A DNA stretch of 64,000 bases, taken from positions 24,643,377-24,707,376 of the forward strand of contig NW_019211457.1 of the NCBI RefSeq assembly GCF_002443255.2, written 5' to 3'. A program made the position numbers and the translations under genes. A model generated the notes under the pieces. It saw only the letters and a program-made list of their open reading frames with translations. It had not been told where the DNA came from and made no database searches. The DNA is from Varroa destructor. Its lineage: Eukaryota > Arthropoda > Arachnida > Mesostigmata > Varroidae. Positions 1-11,208 of this stretch are shown one piece after another. Every line of letters begins with the position of its first letter. Position 1 is the stretch's first letter.

Positions 1-466
1 CAACTCACTGTTCTATTTTATTTGATCGACGTGAGTATTTACAGTGTCCACCTCTGATGTGCTCTGATGTGCCTGAATGCCTGTATCAGGCTAAAGAGTT
101 AGTGTATTGTAGAAATTATCGTCACTGACAGGAGACTTTCGGCTTTAGCAAGAAAACTGAGTTTAGGAAAACCGAGTGTTTAATTGGTAACAAGGCGAAT
201 AACAGACATATACGTTGTTTACTTTTTGCGTTATTCTCAAATTCAGCTTCCGCATAATTTCGAACATTTCTAAGTACATCGTGCTTACAGCTGCAAATAG
301 CCTGGAGTGGACAGTCCAGAACAAACGACTGTATTATCCTGGGAACAAAGACGTGTATAAGTAGCTAACATCCCGATCGAATACTTGGCAAAGCGGCTCT
401 CCTTTAGTTGAACGTATTGACATTTATAAGATACCCCAATACGTTTTTATCTATTTAACTTTACAG
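1..466 (+). other. AASS intron (partial)
   Basis: This stretch precedes the first recognisable AASS exon and ends in a pyrimidine-rich acceptor (tttaactttacag) at 466. I see no coding frame or conserved element in it. It should be the 3' part of an intron, with the rest of the gene lying upstream of the window. Confidence 0.7.
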
Positions 467-643
467 GGCCAGGCGAGCGCGACCTGGTTATCCTGCGTCA
501 TAACATCGGCATCGAGTGGCGCGACGGGGAGAGAGAGATGCGCCACGTGAACATGGTCGCCTACGGCGAGACATGCGGCTATTCGGCCATGGCAAAGACC
601 GTCGGTTATCCGTGCGCCATCGCCGCGAAAATGATCCTCGAGG
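467..643 (+). CDS. AASS: Alpha-aminoadipic semialdehyde synthase (LKR/SDH), penultimate coding exon
   Basis: AASS is the bifunctional mitochondrial enzyme of lysine breakdown. Its N-terminal lysine-ketoglutarate reductase makes saccharopine, and its C-terminal saccharopine dehydrogenase releases glutamate and aminoadipate semialdehyde. The exon opens with two bases of a split codon, then reads PGERDLVILRHNIGIEW and later VAYGETCGYSAMAKTVG and AAKMILEG. These match the conserved end of the saccharopine dehydrogenase domain (in animals ERD..V..., DLVAYGD..G.SAMAKTVG.P.A.AAKM.L.GEI). The acceptor AG is at 465-466 and the donor is G|GTAAATG. The last base joins the next exon to give Gly-Glu-Ile, as the family requires. 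The exon is clearly more GC-rich than its flanks. Only the C-terminal part of a protein of roughly 900 residues is inside the window. Confidence 0.93.
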
Positions 644-920
644 GTAAATGATTCGGACAAAACAGCAGAAATAGGCTTTTCCTCCAGATCGATTCCTGGA
701 TGATTACTGGGGCTTTGCTAAAGCCCCAATGTAATAATCTCTGTACCAAAGAGATAGATGGGGCTTATTTTAATTATATATTAACATTTGTTTGACAAGA
801 TTACTTTGTACAAGTAATCTTTTTCGAAACTTGAAATCAATAATTGAGGTTACATGCAGCTGGATGAAATGAATTAGCAAGTGTTGAATTTAGTCGACGT
901 GTTCTGTGGGGATTTTCCAG

Positions 921-1036
921 GCGAGATTCAGCAAAAGGGCATGATTTTACCGCTTCAGTCGGAAATCTACAGTCCAATTCTGAAGCGGCTTGAAGTAGAA
1001 GGCATTACTTATGAAGAAACGACCACGAAGCTTTGA
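921..1036 (+). CDS. AASS: AASS (LKR/SDH), terminal coding exon
   Basis: The exon follows a good acceptor (gattttccag) after a 277-bp intron. It completes the split Gly codon and reads EIQQKGMILPLQSEIYSPIL, then KRLEVEGITYEETTTKL and TGA at 1034-1036. This corresponds to the family's C-terminal tail (GEIGAKGL.GP...EIY.PIL..L..EGI.Y). The match in order, spacing and phase makes the assignment secure. The stop falls at the usual family end, so the gene looks intact here. Confidence 0.92.
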
Positions 1037-1443
1037 CGAGCAAGCACGACGGAGACGAAGCTCGAATACATACTTAACAAAATCAAAAGACCTCGGTTTG
1101 CTAGCCATCCAGAAGCAGGTACAGGTTCTTTAAAATGGAACTTAACCGAATGTCGACTTTTCTCGGTTTGCTGTTTCCTTCAGTGTAGCGCATCTTCTAT
1201 TATTGTGTTACGCACCTATAAATAGACTGTACATACTATCTGTCTGCTATACAGACAATGATTCACGGTGTTTCCGGTTGATTTGAAAAACTTGTTTTTA
1301 GACGTGTACGATCCAGATGACCGTAGTATGTAAACGCACAGAAGACGTAGGCGTCTTTTTCAGTAAAGAAATAGAAAAATTCTGCAAAAACAGCAATAGG
1401 AACGCGTAGAACAAGATCCTCTACCGATGGTCGTGGAGAACGT

Positions 1444-1449
1444 AATAAA
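1444..1449 (+). promoter_or_regulatory. Probable AASS poly(A) signal
   Basis: A canonical AATAAA lies about 410 bases after the AASS stop codon. It is the first perfect AATAAA on this strand after the stop. A T-rich stretch follows within about 30 bases. Actual use is not shown by the sequence. Confidence 0.45.
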
Positions 1450-4352
1450 GCACTCTTTCACAGATCAATGCGTTTTTTCTGGAGTTCGCTTGTATGTAAT
1501 GCGTAAATTATCAACCGAAGAGGTATTACGAAGCTCAGATTTAGGGCAGAAGAGGTTCTAGAATGACACATAAACGGTCCTTGTTGCTCATATGATTTGA
1601 ATGTTTTTGGTCAAACAAAAACACTCCAATAATTTTATTAATTATAATTAATCATAAGGCGACGCGACATTTTTGCGTGACGAGAGCCACTTCGTCTATT
1701 TAGTTAGTTAGGAAATTGTATGTACGAATCGTGCAAAACGTAATTTTACACGATTTTGCAATTTTTTTCGCGATTTGCACGAGAAATTTGACGAACGCTT
1801 TCGAGATTTCATCGAATACGAAACAGTTTTTTGACGACTGATTCAGGCTGTCAGTGTATAGCTGAAGTTTCACCATCCGAAAAAAACGATTGTCATTATT
1901 CCGCCAATAATTTAATATTGCTGTTGTGGAGACACGTGATTTACGTGATCAGTGTACATGACGTGACTACGTGGTAAATAAAAATTCATTCACGGGTCAT
2001 TTACGGAACTGCTCGTTATGTCTGAGAACTTCGATCAAATCTTTATATTCTACCGTCCATAAGTATAATACGCTTTGAAATGTTTACTCAGTGTATGTTT
2101 TTAATTTCGTCTACCTACATCGCTCGTACCCTTGTTTGGCATGCCTGCAAATGCCGACATTGAATGATGTTGAAATGAGCTACTACCACGTCTTTTTCAC
2201 CTCGACTGAAAATGTTTCAATGTACGCAAAATCCGTAGTGATATCGCGATTTACATGACTCGCTTGGAGGGTAAAATTCTTCCGACGACAGTGCGATATC
2301 GCCGGTGCGGAGATACGTGCGCGCTTGTTCGAATTCATCCAACACCATTTACACGCTCCAATGTTCGCTTCGCGTCCTGTCGATCTGGCATCGTCCATCA
2401 TTGACATCATCTTCGTTTCGAACCCGAAGTAACCTCCTGACTTCGAAAGCTGGCCGTGTCTGTGAACTGAAATGTGACTATGCTCTCCTGCCGCTTCGAT
2501 CGCCAAAACATTCTCTCGAGCCCCGATTGCACCTCCGTCTGCCGGTTCAGTCCAAAGCGAAAATCAATATGAGGGAGGAGCTCGAACATGGGGAAGCGCT
2601 AGTTCCCAGCAACAAGAAATTTTGAAGGACAGATAGAAGGAAAAGCAGACTCAAAAAGATCGAGAACGTACGAATGTCTATGGTAAGCCAGCGGCTGAGA
2701 ACGAATATGGACAAATATACGCAGGCATATCATTGTTCGCTCCAGACCATCAGAAACCCCCATAAGTCTTAGGCGGAGGAAAACAGCGCATTTTCATGTT
2801 GTTGTCGTCGAGGCTTGCACCGGCTACTACGGTGAAACCGAGCTGCACGACGTATCAAGACTGCAAACCACTAATAAACCGCAACGAGAACAAGAGGCTG
2901 CTATGCTGTCCCTAGGTGGATGTGAAGTGGAAACCATATCAGTACTTGGTTGATACGCTCCATTGTAACGCGGCTAGGAAGCGAAAGAGGGAGAAGGCTA
3001 AGTGAAAAAAGCCAAGAGGAGGATACTGTTAGGGTTTCAGAGATGTCTTCTTCACGGTGGGTGCGGATCTGATGCCCCATAGAAACGCTGGGGTTTTTGC
3101 TATAGAAATATGTAGAATAGAACGAAATTGCTGCGCGCAGTGGCAACGGCCGCCGTTCCCACATAAAACCGCACGACGAAAGCAATTTAGGAAATAACTG
3201 ACTTTCGGCATCATCAACACGGCCGTCATCTATTGAGGAGTTCAGCGGCAAAAGTAAAACGAACCCGACGTAGAACATTGACGTATACGCACATCGGGAA
3301 CACAGTGCGAAGACGCTAAACATGCTCTCAAGCGGGGGAACGCCTGCGGGTCGCGGAGCTCCTCACCGTTCGAATGCAAACATCTCAACGTCGTCATGAC
3401 GGATTCCTGCAGCTCGACGAATGGAGGCTTGCATGCAAGAAAGAAGAATTCCCAAAATACTATCCGATCTTATCTAAAATAGAATTCGATATTGAGGCGG
3501 CAAGCTCGCTGGGACCCAAGGCGAGAAAGACCGATCGAAACGGCAAAGAATCACTTTCGCTATTTGACCCTTGAAGCTCCGCCTTCGTGGACCTCTTGAC
3601 ATGCCTGACGCGCAGGCCCCGCCCCTTAGCTACAAAGCAAATCCTAGCAATGTCGTGCAACCCTGGTCTTCTCTAGGAGAAAAAGGGCAAAGGAGGAAAA
3701 TGTTCACAATGCCACCGCTAAACTAGTCTAGCTTTCATCACATTTCTTTGCAAGTTTAAACCATTGCCTCACAGGATTTGATACAGTTCAGTCTCTACGC
3801 TCAAGAGCTGACCTGCGAAGATTTGCTGGTGCCAATCCGCCATAATAATTCGATAATGATGTAACTTTCCGCAGAAGGTCTAGAGTTAAACCCGTTGGGT
3901 ACAGCCCTTATGAACCTCTGCGCAGGCGCAGCTCCGCCCCGCAGTCGAGCACTTTTTGTCACTCTAAACACGCGCGCGAAAAGTCGTTTTTGATGGGGAG
4001 AAACTGGAATATCTTAGTGTTACATTTTGCGCGTGTCAAACTTTGACTTATACCCAATGCAATTTAAAGCACTTTTCGGGAACCTCTACGCTGGCCGCAC
4101 TGGTGCTAGTTGTTACGAAAGCGTAATTCCGTTTAGTTGCAGCACGTTACCTTCCAAAGCTCTAACGAGCTACATAATAAAAATGACATTCTCGACGTGA
4201 AGTGAACAATCCATGTGGCCTTGTCGCTGAAGAAGAGCGGCTGCGGACTGCGTTTCCTTGCAAGAGGAGCACGAAGATCCTGTAGCGCAGAGATTCATAG
4301 AGACAAAGGACAAATTTGGCTTATAAATCCCTCTGTACCTAAAGCATTGCAG
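1450..4352. other. Intergenic DNA between AASS and the Barx-type gene
   Basis: Two GC-elevated blocks (about 2300-2640 and 2900-3660) carry overlapping open frames on both strands, up to 140 codons on minus at 2901-3323. None shows a recognisable domain, and opposite frames look equally good, so they are not called. A 29-codon + frame follows a good acceptor at 3775 and stops at 3864; it could be chance. The promoter and 5' UTR of the Barx-type gene probably lie in 3.9-4.35 kb, but I see no distinct core promoter motif. Confidence 0.5.
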
Positions 4353-4565
4353 GTTTCATGTGGAAAAAATTGTTGTGCAAACCGCGAGGCAAGCCGGGCG
4401 ATATTACTAGCGGCACATTAGCTGCGGATGCCGTAATGAGTGATGGTTTTCTGGAAAGTGTTGGCACAAGCCGAAAGTCTTTTCTCATTAGAGACTTACT
4501 TAACTCACCTGCAGATGATCCGCTTGATCGCGGGGCAGGACGGCTTTCACCAGACGTCTCTCAAG
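4353..4565 (+). CDS. Barx-type homeobox gene, exon 1 (eh1-like repression motif)
   Basis: The frame from the ATG at 4358 encodes 69 residues and one base of the next codon, then a strong donor (CAAG|GTAAGA). Residues 42-48 are FLIRDLL in the context TSRKSFLIRDLLNSP. This is the eh1-like Groucho-binding motif of Bar/Barx/NK homeodomain proteins, compared with SFMIEEIL in vertebrate Barx1 and SFLIKDIL in BarH-like proteins. The rest is charged and low in structure. A good acceptor (agcattgcag) lies at 4351-4352, so the exon may have a spliced 5' UTR or begin internally. An in-frame TAA upstream rules out extension without splicing. The weak ATG context leaves the start unproven. Linkage to the homeodomain exon is inferred from phase and motif class. 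Confidence 0.68.
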
Positions 4566-6135
4566 GTAAGATGGATAGATACGAGCACCCCAACCTGGAT
4601 GAACGGCTATGGACAATGCGTCAGAAAAGTCCATCGAGTTTTTGATATCATAGTTCCTATTTTACAATTAATAATAAAATGACAAGATCCAAGTTTACGT
4701 TCAGATTTCCTGAGTTACACGATGATCAGTAAAATGTTCATTCACCATACCATGCGGTTCTGACATGATAGAATTAAATATTAATGGTTCCATAAACGCG
4801 CACATTTATCGTTCCTCTGACTTACATCTGACGGTATCACTTTTAAAAATGATACTGCAAAATGTAAAAGTTACCTGCAGACATCCAAGTTTTTTTACCA
4901 TCTCTTAACGCTTTTACTTCACTAATAATACACCTTATTTTGATGATAGCAAAATAAAAAAAATAGCAAAAATAAACAAAGTCTCACGACGATTACCAAG
5001 TTAAAATATTGATTAGTAATAGGACAATAATAAAAACTTGATCTGATAGATAGTACAGGGCTTTTCAAATTTACCGTAAACACTAGGGATGTGATAACTT
5101 TCTGTAGAAGGGCACAAAATGCTGATCCCTCATGGGTATTGCCAAAGTCAGCTTTGGGTACAAACGCCTGTGATCAGCAGTCGTCGCCGCCGTCAGTCAT
5201 TCCCTTGGCCATAACAAATGGGCCCATTACGTCGAATAGCAAAATATGTCTGATACTAAAATATAAACAATTTCATCGACAAAAGCTAACCTGTTGGTAA
5301 CTGCCTAACGTAAAAAAAAAACTTTCAATTGAAGCTGTTTTGTGATAAATTTGGCGCTATCATCCACAGATTTAAATCTAATATTGTTTTCATAATTGGC
5401 TTTACGCGACCCAGGCTAACCATGAAAGATAATTCGGGTTCATGCGAGAGAACTGCTGTAGTTCGACCTGTTGGGTCTTGCTTTTATCATTGGTTCACTC
5501 GAACATTCTCCGGAGTCGCTATTTTATATTTGTCTATAGTTGACACTCAGGTTTTAGTGTATTAGCCGTTGCAATAATAACAGCACCGATTCGAAAGAAT
5601 CAGAATCCGGAACTGAAGCTTTAGAATCTCTGACGTTTTGTGTTTAAAATGTACAGATAACAACACTATGTGATGCTAAATGCTATATCAGTTGACGAAA
5701 ACTTCAGATTGACAGCCTCAGCATTGACACAAACTGTCATTGAAAAAATATAGGGCAGGTTCCAAAAACACAAATCGGTTCGTTTGTTTCGAAAAACACG
5801 AGTCGCTCAAATAAAGAAAAATGCAGTGCTAGTTCGCTTACGAAAACTTAAGTTGGGTAGACTTCAAGCACCTCATAACATATGAAGAATCACCTCAAAA
5901 ATCTTCTAATTTTCGAGGCCCTACATATGGTTCGAAAAGTGATCTCCATCCTGCCCAGCAATATGTCAACTAGTTCTAAATAAAGACAGCTGTAACGAAG
6001 CACATATTTCGAAGTACGGAAGCTCTAGTGAGTTTTGGACAAAAGTAAACATAATTCTATCCTGCGAATGTAGTGTAATACCGGTACAAAGCTTCGCGTA
6101 CTTTGAATTGTATTCTCTGAATATTAAAGCGGTTC

Positions 6136-6156
6136 TTTTTTTTTTTTTTTTTTTTT
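6136..6156 (+). repeat. Poly(T) tract
   Basis: There are 21 consecutive T. The tract could be a simple repeat or the reverse-strand A-tail of an old retroposed element. No target-site duplication is evident. Confidence 0.8.
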
Positions 6157-9100
6157 ATTATCTAAGATATGTCTGGCTATACGTCGCAAGGTCGAATTGA
6201 ATGCTACATAGAACGCAGCACTGAAGCCAGTTTCTTTGGGCATAAGAAGAAATATCTTTGCTATAGCGAAGAAACTAAAAAATATTCAGTAGTTGGTTAT
6301 ACAAATCAACCGTTAGTTAAAAACGGCCCAAAGTCTCTTGTTAAACGGCTTTTCAGAACAATTTTTTTTTGTAGCTATATACGACCAGATATGATATGTT
6401 TTTTGCTCTGCAAGCGCGGCTATAAATGCTAATGAATTCGTGCAAATGGTCACCTTATCGTAGTATATATGTACGGCTGACAGTTCTTGTCTATTCACTA
6501 GTAATCACGTACGGTATTATCATGTGACTGCTGCATTTCTTACATTTTTACACGAGATAACTCTGGAGTAATTACTTCTATACAGCATGTACCCGATAAA
6601 GAAGATAACACGGGCGACGCACAAAATGATAGATGCACGTGCAAAATTAGTAGCGATTTCGAGTATGCGGCGGAAAATTGACATTAGATGCACGTTATGG
6701 ATAGTTAAATAACTTTGAACCAGCACGCTCTGATCATTTGAATTAGCCCCATTGCGTTAGAGAAAGTAAGGTATATCGCAGCCTTTTCGTTGAAAGAGCC
6801 TATAAATCCAGTCATCGAAAGTCAGATGTATTTTCTGGCCTATTTAATGATAAAGTAATACATACAACAAGAAATTCTCTTTCGCGCACGTTTTTTTTTT
6901 AGTTCGTATTGACTCGTATTAGTACGCATTAGGTGCCATAACCTGATAAGCTTTTCAAAATCGTTTAAATTGAAAGAAAACAGGTCACAGCTAGCGAGTA
7001 CCCTTTGTAGCAGGCGACAGCTATTTAATGACGGAAATACAATATTTGCCGGAAGAGAGACGCTTATATAGTGTCCATGATGTCCTTCCTTGTAGGTCGT
7101 GGAGCGCCGAGAGGTATGTGCCTTTGCGTCTGGAGATCCATCGAACGAAATCTTTGTTCGATTATGCATTGTAGGAAATATTGTTGTGTAACAGTTTTGC
7201 AACTGGCCAACATTGGCCAGCTCATTAGAAGCAGACAATGAGAACGGTGAATGAACCGATTTTGGAACACGGTGTGGCGATACGTACAATTGCGTTGGCG
7301 GATTATCTGATCAGGTAACAGCGGGTACTTCCGCGCAGGATCGGAGCAAACGGATCATCACATGGGTCACGGTGTAATGGTTATAGTTGTATTTATGCTA
7401 GCCCACGCATACCCATTCTACAAAACCCTATGCCGTTAAATGTTCATTATGATGAAGGGCGATCCACCACTGTAACAGTTGTCGATAACATAAGCCTAAC
7501 ACTTAATAGTCTGTCGAGCGCACCGGGGACGGGCGAAAAAATTAACGCTTATCGCAAATTATCTTAAACAAGGCGATTTCGGCCGTTTATTTGGGCCTAG
7601 GTATGCCTCTACCTTTTACCCGTTTACAAAATTAGCCTCATGATGCAATTGGGTTAGGTGTTTAGGTAGGTTTTGTCAGGTTTTTTTGGCGTTCTCGCCA
7701 GCATCGTAGGTTAACTGTATCGTACGGATTTTTCCCAATATCACAGCTACGGCCAAATCAAACAATGCAAACTCTTTTTTTTTAATTAAAAAAATAGTTA
7801 CTGCTAAAACACTTGCCTACCAGTTTCAGTTTTTTTATTCATTTATTTCGTACAAATGGTACATGCTTTTGACCAGTTCATAAATAAAGCAATAAACGTT
7901 ACTCGGAACTGCCCGCCTTTCCAGATATTTGAAGTGCGCCCCTTCTACAGCTGATCGTATTGTTTAGGTTTCTTTCAAGGGCGTGTTATGGTTAACAGCA
8001 GAAGATCGTACAGCGCCTCAGAGGCAAGCTGTGCGCGGCACGTACTCATGGTCTCAAAATTACCGTTGGTACGAAGGAAACAGTTACGTGGAATGAAGGA
8101 AATCAGACATCCTCATAAGGACGGCCATTAAGACATTAGCAGAGACCCATACATGTGTTGGTACTATGCTTCAATGGAACATTGGCTTTAACGGATTAGA
8201 GGAGAACGAACTGTCGTAGACAATTCGTCCCGTTCCAGCAAATACCTGGATGACATTCAATGGAATTGAAATGGTTCGATCGACTACTTTTTGTGCGTTG
8301 ATACGTCTGTGCTATATCGCCAAATGACAAAAGAAAATGTTATAGAAGATGTTTACGCTTGAGGGAAACGTAGGTCGTTGTTGAATCTGAAACTTCCCAT
8401 GATACATGTATATGTCCTAAAAGGGTTTTTCCTCATTGTCGTCGCTAGGTGATTATTTTTGTCATTTCGTTATTGTATGTCTAATAAAGTCTTAGCGTAA
8501 TCGTTATTATTTGTTCCATCCTTTTTACATTTGCCTTCCGTACTTTGTCCCGTAAATGGTTGTCTTTATGGTCCCATAGGTGTATAAAAATCGTATGCTA
8601 AATAGTTGTCAAGCGATTTTGCACAGGACGTAACAATTCGCAGAAGAGCGATTACCGTAAAGATGATAATGACTTACTTATAATAGTAGGGTATATACAG
8701 ACGATATTATAACGTGGTCCATCATCAGAGTATACATCGATAGGTGGTCGACCTGTTATCAGAATTGAACAAGAACTATATTATCGATATTGTTATGTCT
8801 ATTTCACTCTTATTATCTGATAGACCGTGATTCTGTTAGTTTGTCTGGTGAACGAAAGTATTTGATATCCAATAGGAGATAATCCATAGCAGATGCGCCA
8901 TACATTCCATTATCTATTTGTTTGGTTGTCGGGTTCACTGGTGTCAAAGCTTTAGACAGTGTAAAAATCTCTGAAGACTAGGCGAAACAGTTAAAGTGTG
9001 CACGATATAATCAGATAAGAATTTTTTCTCTTCTTTAAAAAAAACTTTCACCTTACTCTCCTATAAGGTCAGTGCATTGAGTACTTTTTTGTGGTGTGAG

Positions 9101-9495
9101 TCATCGATTCGACTTTGCACCTTCTACCTTTTATTGATACGTTAGTAAGCTTCCTACTAATTAAATAATTTGTCTAGCGTTCTTAATGAAGTAGGCAAAA
9201 TGAGACTAGAAGCGGACGAAAATGCAACGTTAAACAATGTCTACTCTGTTCCTGTGAGGTCCAAACTTTTTGGACGCTTTATGTTTCAACTAATGTACCG
9301 ATATACTTCGTGATTTTTACTATTGTTACTTTGATTTGCCAAAAGTCTGGGACGTTGCTATAAAACAAAATTCAGTTGTGTTTCTATTTTGCAAGGTTAT
9401 GCATGCCTCGCTGTGTATACACGTATTTGCCGAACGAATAGATCTAATTATTAATAATTAGCAAAGCACATTGTTACCTATTGACTTCAATCAAA

Positions 9496-9776
9496 TTAAG
9501 CTCGTTCACCGAGCAACTGACGCCTAAATGTCGCTTTAACCTGCGAAAGATAATCCCCCTCAAAAAAAAATTCCTTTGTAAACCAGTACAGTAGATCACT
9601 GATACAGATCCTAACTTGGTCGTCGCAAAAGTTGTGACCGAATTGTTTAAAACCCATTTTCACGAATTCTATTAGATCGTCTACATACGGGTTTATATTG
9701 TCCGCTTCAATCAGCGTTAGTGCTGTCAATGCAAGATACATCGTATGTCTACATTTCTCTACAATTACCCAATTTT
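9496..9776 (-). CDS. Importin-beta-like C-terminal segment (divergent or decaying), second piece
   Basis: This minus-strand frame has about 90 codons and ends in TAA at 9496. It is opened by an acceptor (AACAAG) at 9777 or slightly downstream. It alternates hydrophobic and charged residues as amphipathic helix pairs do. The parts NPYVDDLIEFVKMGF and DDQVRICISDLLYWFTKEF can be laid over the final HEAT repeats of karyopherin beta-1 (P.VEFI.SFI, then D.VV.C..GLI.DL.TAF). The family's last 25 or so residues are missing: the frame stops at LLGERA. It lies antisense in intron 1 of the homeobox gene. Similarity is modest and judged from memory, so any other HEAT protein is possible. Confidence 0.4.
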
Positions 9777-9842
9777 CTTGTTAATAAATTTTTAACAAAA
9801 GTCACTTCAGAGACTGGTAGTTCTGTTCAAATAGATTTTTAC

Positions 9843-9962
9843 ACTGTGACAAAAACGATAAAGATATTGATGCCTTGGAGTTGAGCAATGCTGGTAACAG
9901 AAGATTTCGAAAGTGCAGCAGATATATATGACAGTTCACCGTGCAATTGTTTTGCTATGTCA
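9843..9962 (-). CDS. Importin-beta-like segment, first piece
   Basis: Just upstream on the same strand, after an acceptor (tttactgtacag) at 9963, a frame reads DIAKQLHGELSYISAALSKS and continues to VTSIAQLQ. It resembles the importin-beta segment DIA...GEF.KYL..VL....QASQAQ that precedes the last repeats. It ends near a possible donor (GTGTAA or GTAAAA), giving an intron of only about 66 bp before the second piece. The phase of the best donor and acceptor pair does not fit perfectly, and a further upstream stretch that may be homologous (about 10.4 kb) contains an in-frame TAG. A decaying copy is therefore as likely as a working gene. Confidence 0.35.
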
Positions 9963-10900
9963 CTGTACAGTAAATAAAACTATTGATTAAATACTATTCT
10001 TTGTTGAAATATTTGTTTTGTTCGAGTTTACGCACAGCCCTAAAGATATATATATATTTGAAATTTATACACCTCGTACGGCCTTAATTAGGCATTGCGT
10101 TAGACAGCCGACTCTCAGCATAAAAAAGATATGTCGATGCTCAGTTTTTTTCCTAGAACAACCTGTGTCACCTTGTGCATGATCACAGAAACCTATGCCG
10201 TCAAGACGCTCGCTTCTTCGTCCATATCGTCGGTAGCCTTTGTACGACTCCTAATGATGTGAACCAGAGCCCTTGTCTTTAATGAGCGGAAGGGATATAG
10301 AGTAGCGATGTGATTCCATCTTTTCTTATGTTTCAGCTTCTGGATTAATAGAAAGGTGAAAAGTCTCAAATGCTTGATAGGGATTTGCGAACTATCTGAT
10401 TCTGCTATGGAGTTGCATAGCTTTGCCTACATTACTGAGTTCTTCGATTCCAAGAGGAAATACCGAACCAGTGTTCATTCTCTTTACCATCTTGTGTGAG
10501 TAGATTTCTTTTCAGTGGTAAGCCCGATTGATTGTTGAACCAACAAGTTTGCTATGACCAACAACGATTGTCCTAATTCATGTTCATTGGACACGAATTA
10601 ACGTGGCCTTGTATGCTCTTTGTTTGTCGTTAAAAGACGCTTCATTGCGTAAGCTTTGCGTTAACATAATGAAGAACTTGACACCCAGGGATGTTATCAG
10701 AATCGAAAAATTTTACAACTTTAACATAGCAAACTAGTGTTGTGCGTCGGCTTCCTTTAAGGAAGGTCAAATTATTATTCAGCGAACTGCTTGCGCAATC
10801 TTACGTTGAGTCTTGCAGTCGCCCGAATCGAATAGCTGTAACACTATCTTCCCCCTCCTCTTCAAATGTAACTTCAATGTAACTTCTATTTGCCTTTCAG

Positions 10901-11134
10901 AAGCTAGCGATGTTGATCCGGTTGGAATTATAGATCCCAGTAAGCTATCTCCTGCAGCGGTTGCTGTGAGGTCATCATCCACAGGTGGAACTAGTAGTGC
11001 CCTGATTTGCCCCTGGTTGCCTGGGCCTTTCGGTTTGCTATTCGGAGGAGTGCTGCCGGCCCAGTACAATCTTAACTCCAATGCAGCCGCCGCTCAGCCG
11101 TTGTGGACATCAACACAACTCGTCGCATATGAAG
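10901..11134 (+). CDS. Barx-type homeobox gene, exon 2 (linker)
   Basis: A strong acceptor (tctatttgcctttcag) opens the exon with AA, which completes the codon begun by exon 1 (Glu). It then has 77 codons rich in Ser, Ala, Gly, Leu and Pro, including CPWLPGPFGLLFGGVLPAQY and a short AAAA run, and ends GAAG|GTGCGA. Low-complexity proline and alanine stretches with hydrophobic islands are usual between the eh1 motif and homeodomain of Bar-class proteins. The donor is not consensus, but its phase matches exon 3. If it is not used, the frame continues ten codons to TAA at 11164-11166. Identity as part of this gene is inferred. Confidence 0.6.
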
Positions 11135-11202
11135 GTGCGAAATATACAATCAACTCCTCTAAATAAGATCATTTTTAATACAAGCACATATCGAAAAGGG
11201 TT

Positions 11203-11208
11203 AATAAA
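11203..11208 (+). promoter_or_regulatory. Candidate intronic poly(A) signal after exon 2
   Basis: AATAAA lies 37 bases after the read-through stop of exon 2, with a GT/T-rich stretch (gtccgtgttgttctcc) downstream. This arrangement would end a short transcript that skips the homeodomain exons. Confidence 0.5.

Larger units (their letters stand above)
4566..10900 (+). other. Intron 1 of the Barx-type gene
   Basis: This is a 6.3-kb AT-rich intron bounded by GTAAGA and a pyrimidine-rich acceptor (tttgcctttcag). It contains a 21-T tract (6136-6156), a 149-codon open frame on the minus strand (6840-7289) with no recognisable domain, and the antisense importin-like segments at 9.5-10.0 kb. The remainder shows no gene signal that I can support. 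Confidence 0.6.

Noticed and set aside
451..660. 69-codon minus frame at the left end
   Set aside because: It is the shadow of the AASS exon, whose plus-strand protein matches a known family.
2901..3323. 140-codon minus frame and overlapping plus frames at 3374-3660
   Set aside because: Both strands are equally open, the residue pattern is hydrophobic and low in structure, and no domain is seen. It is probably a by-product of locally higher GC.
3775..3864. Short plus frame after a good acceptor (cattgcctcacag) ending in TAA
   Set aside because: Only 29 codons, with no partner exon in phase and no family. It may be chance.
6840..7289. 149-codon open frame on the minus strand, the longest single frame in the window
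   Set aside because: It has no ATG at its start, no recognisable domain and no splice context, and it lies inside a Barx intron. Its length is only somewhat beyond chance in this amount of AT-rich DNA.
10779..11081. 100-codon minus frame across Barx exon 2
   Set aside because: It is the antisense shadow of a GC-richer coding exon that has proper splice sites on the plus strand.
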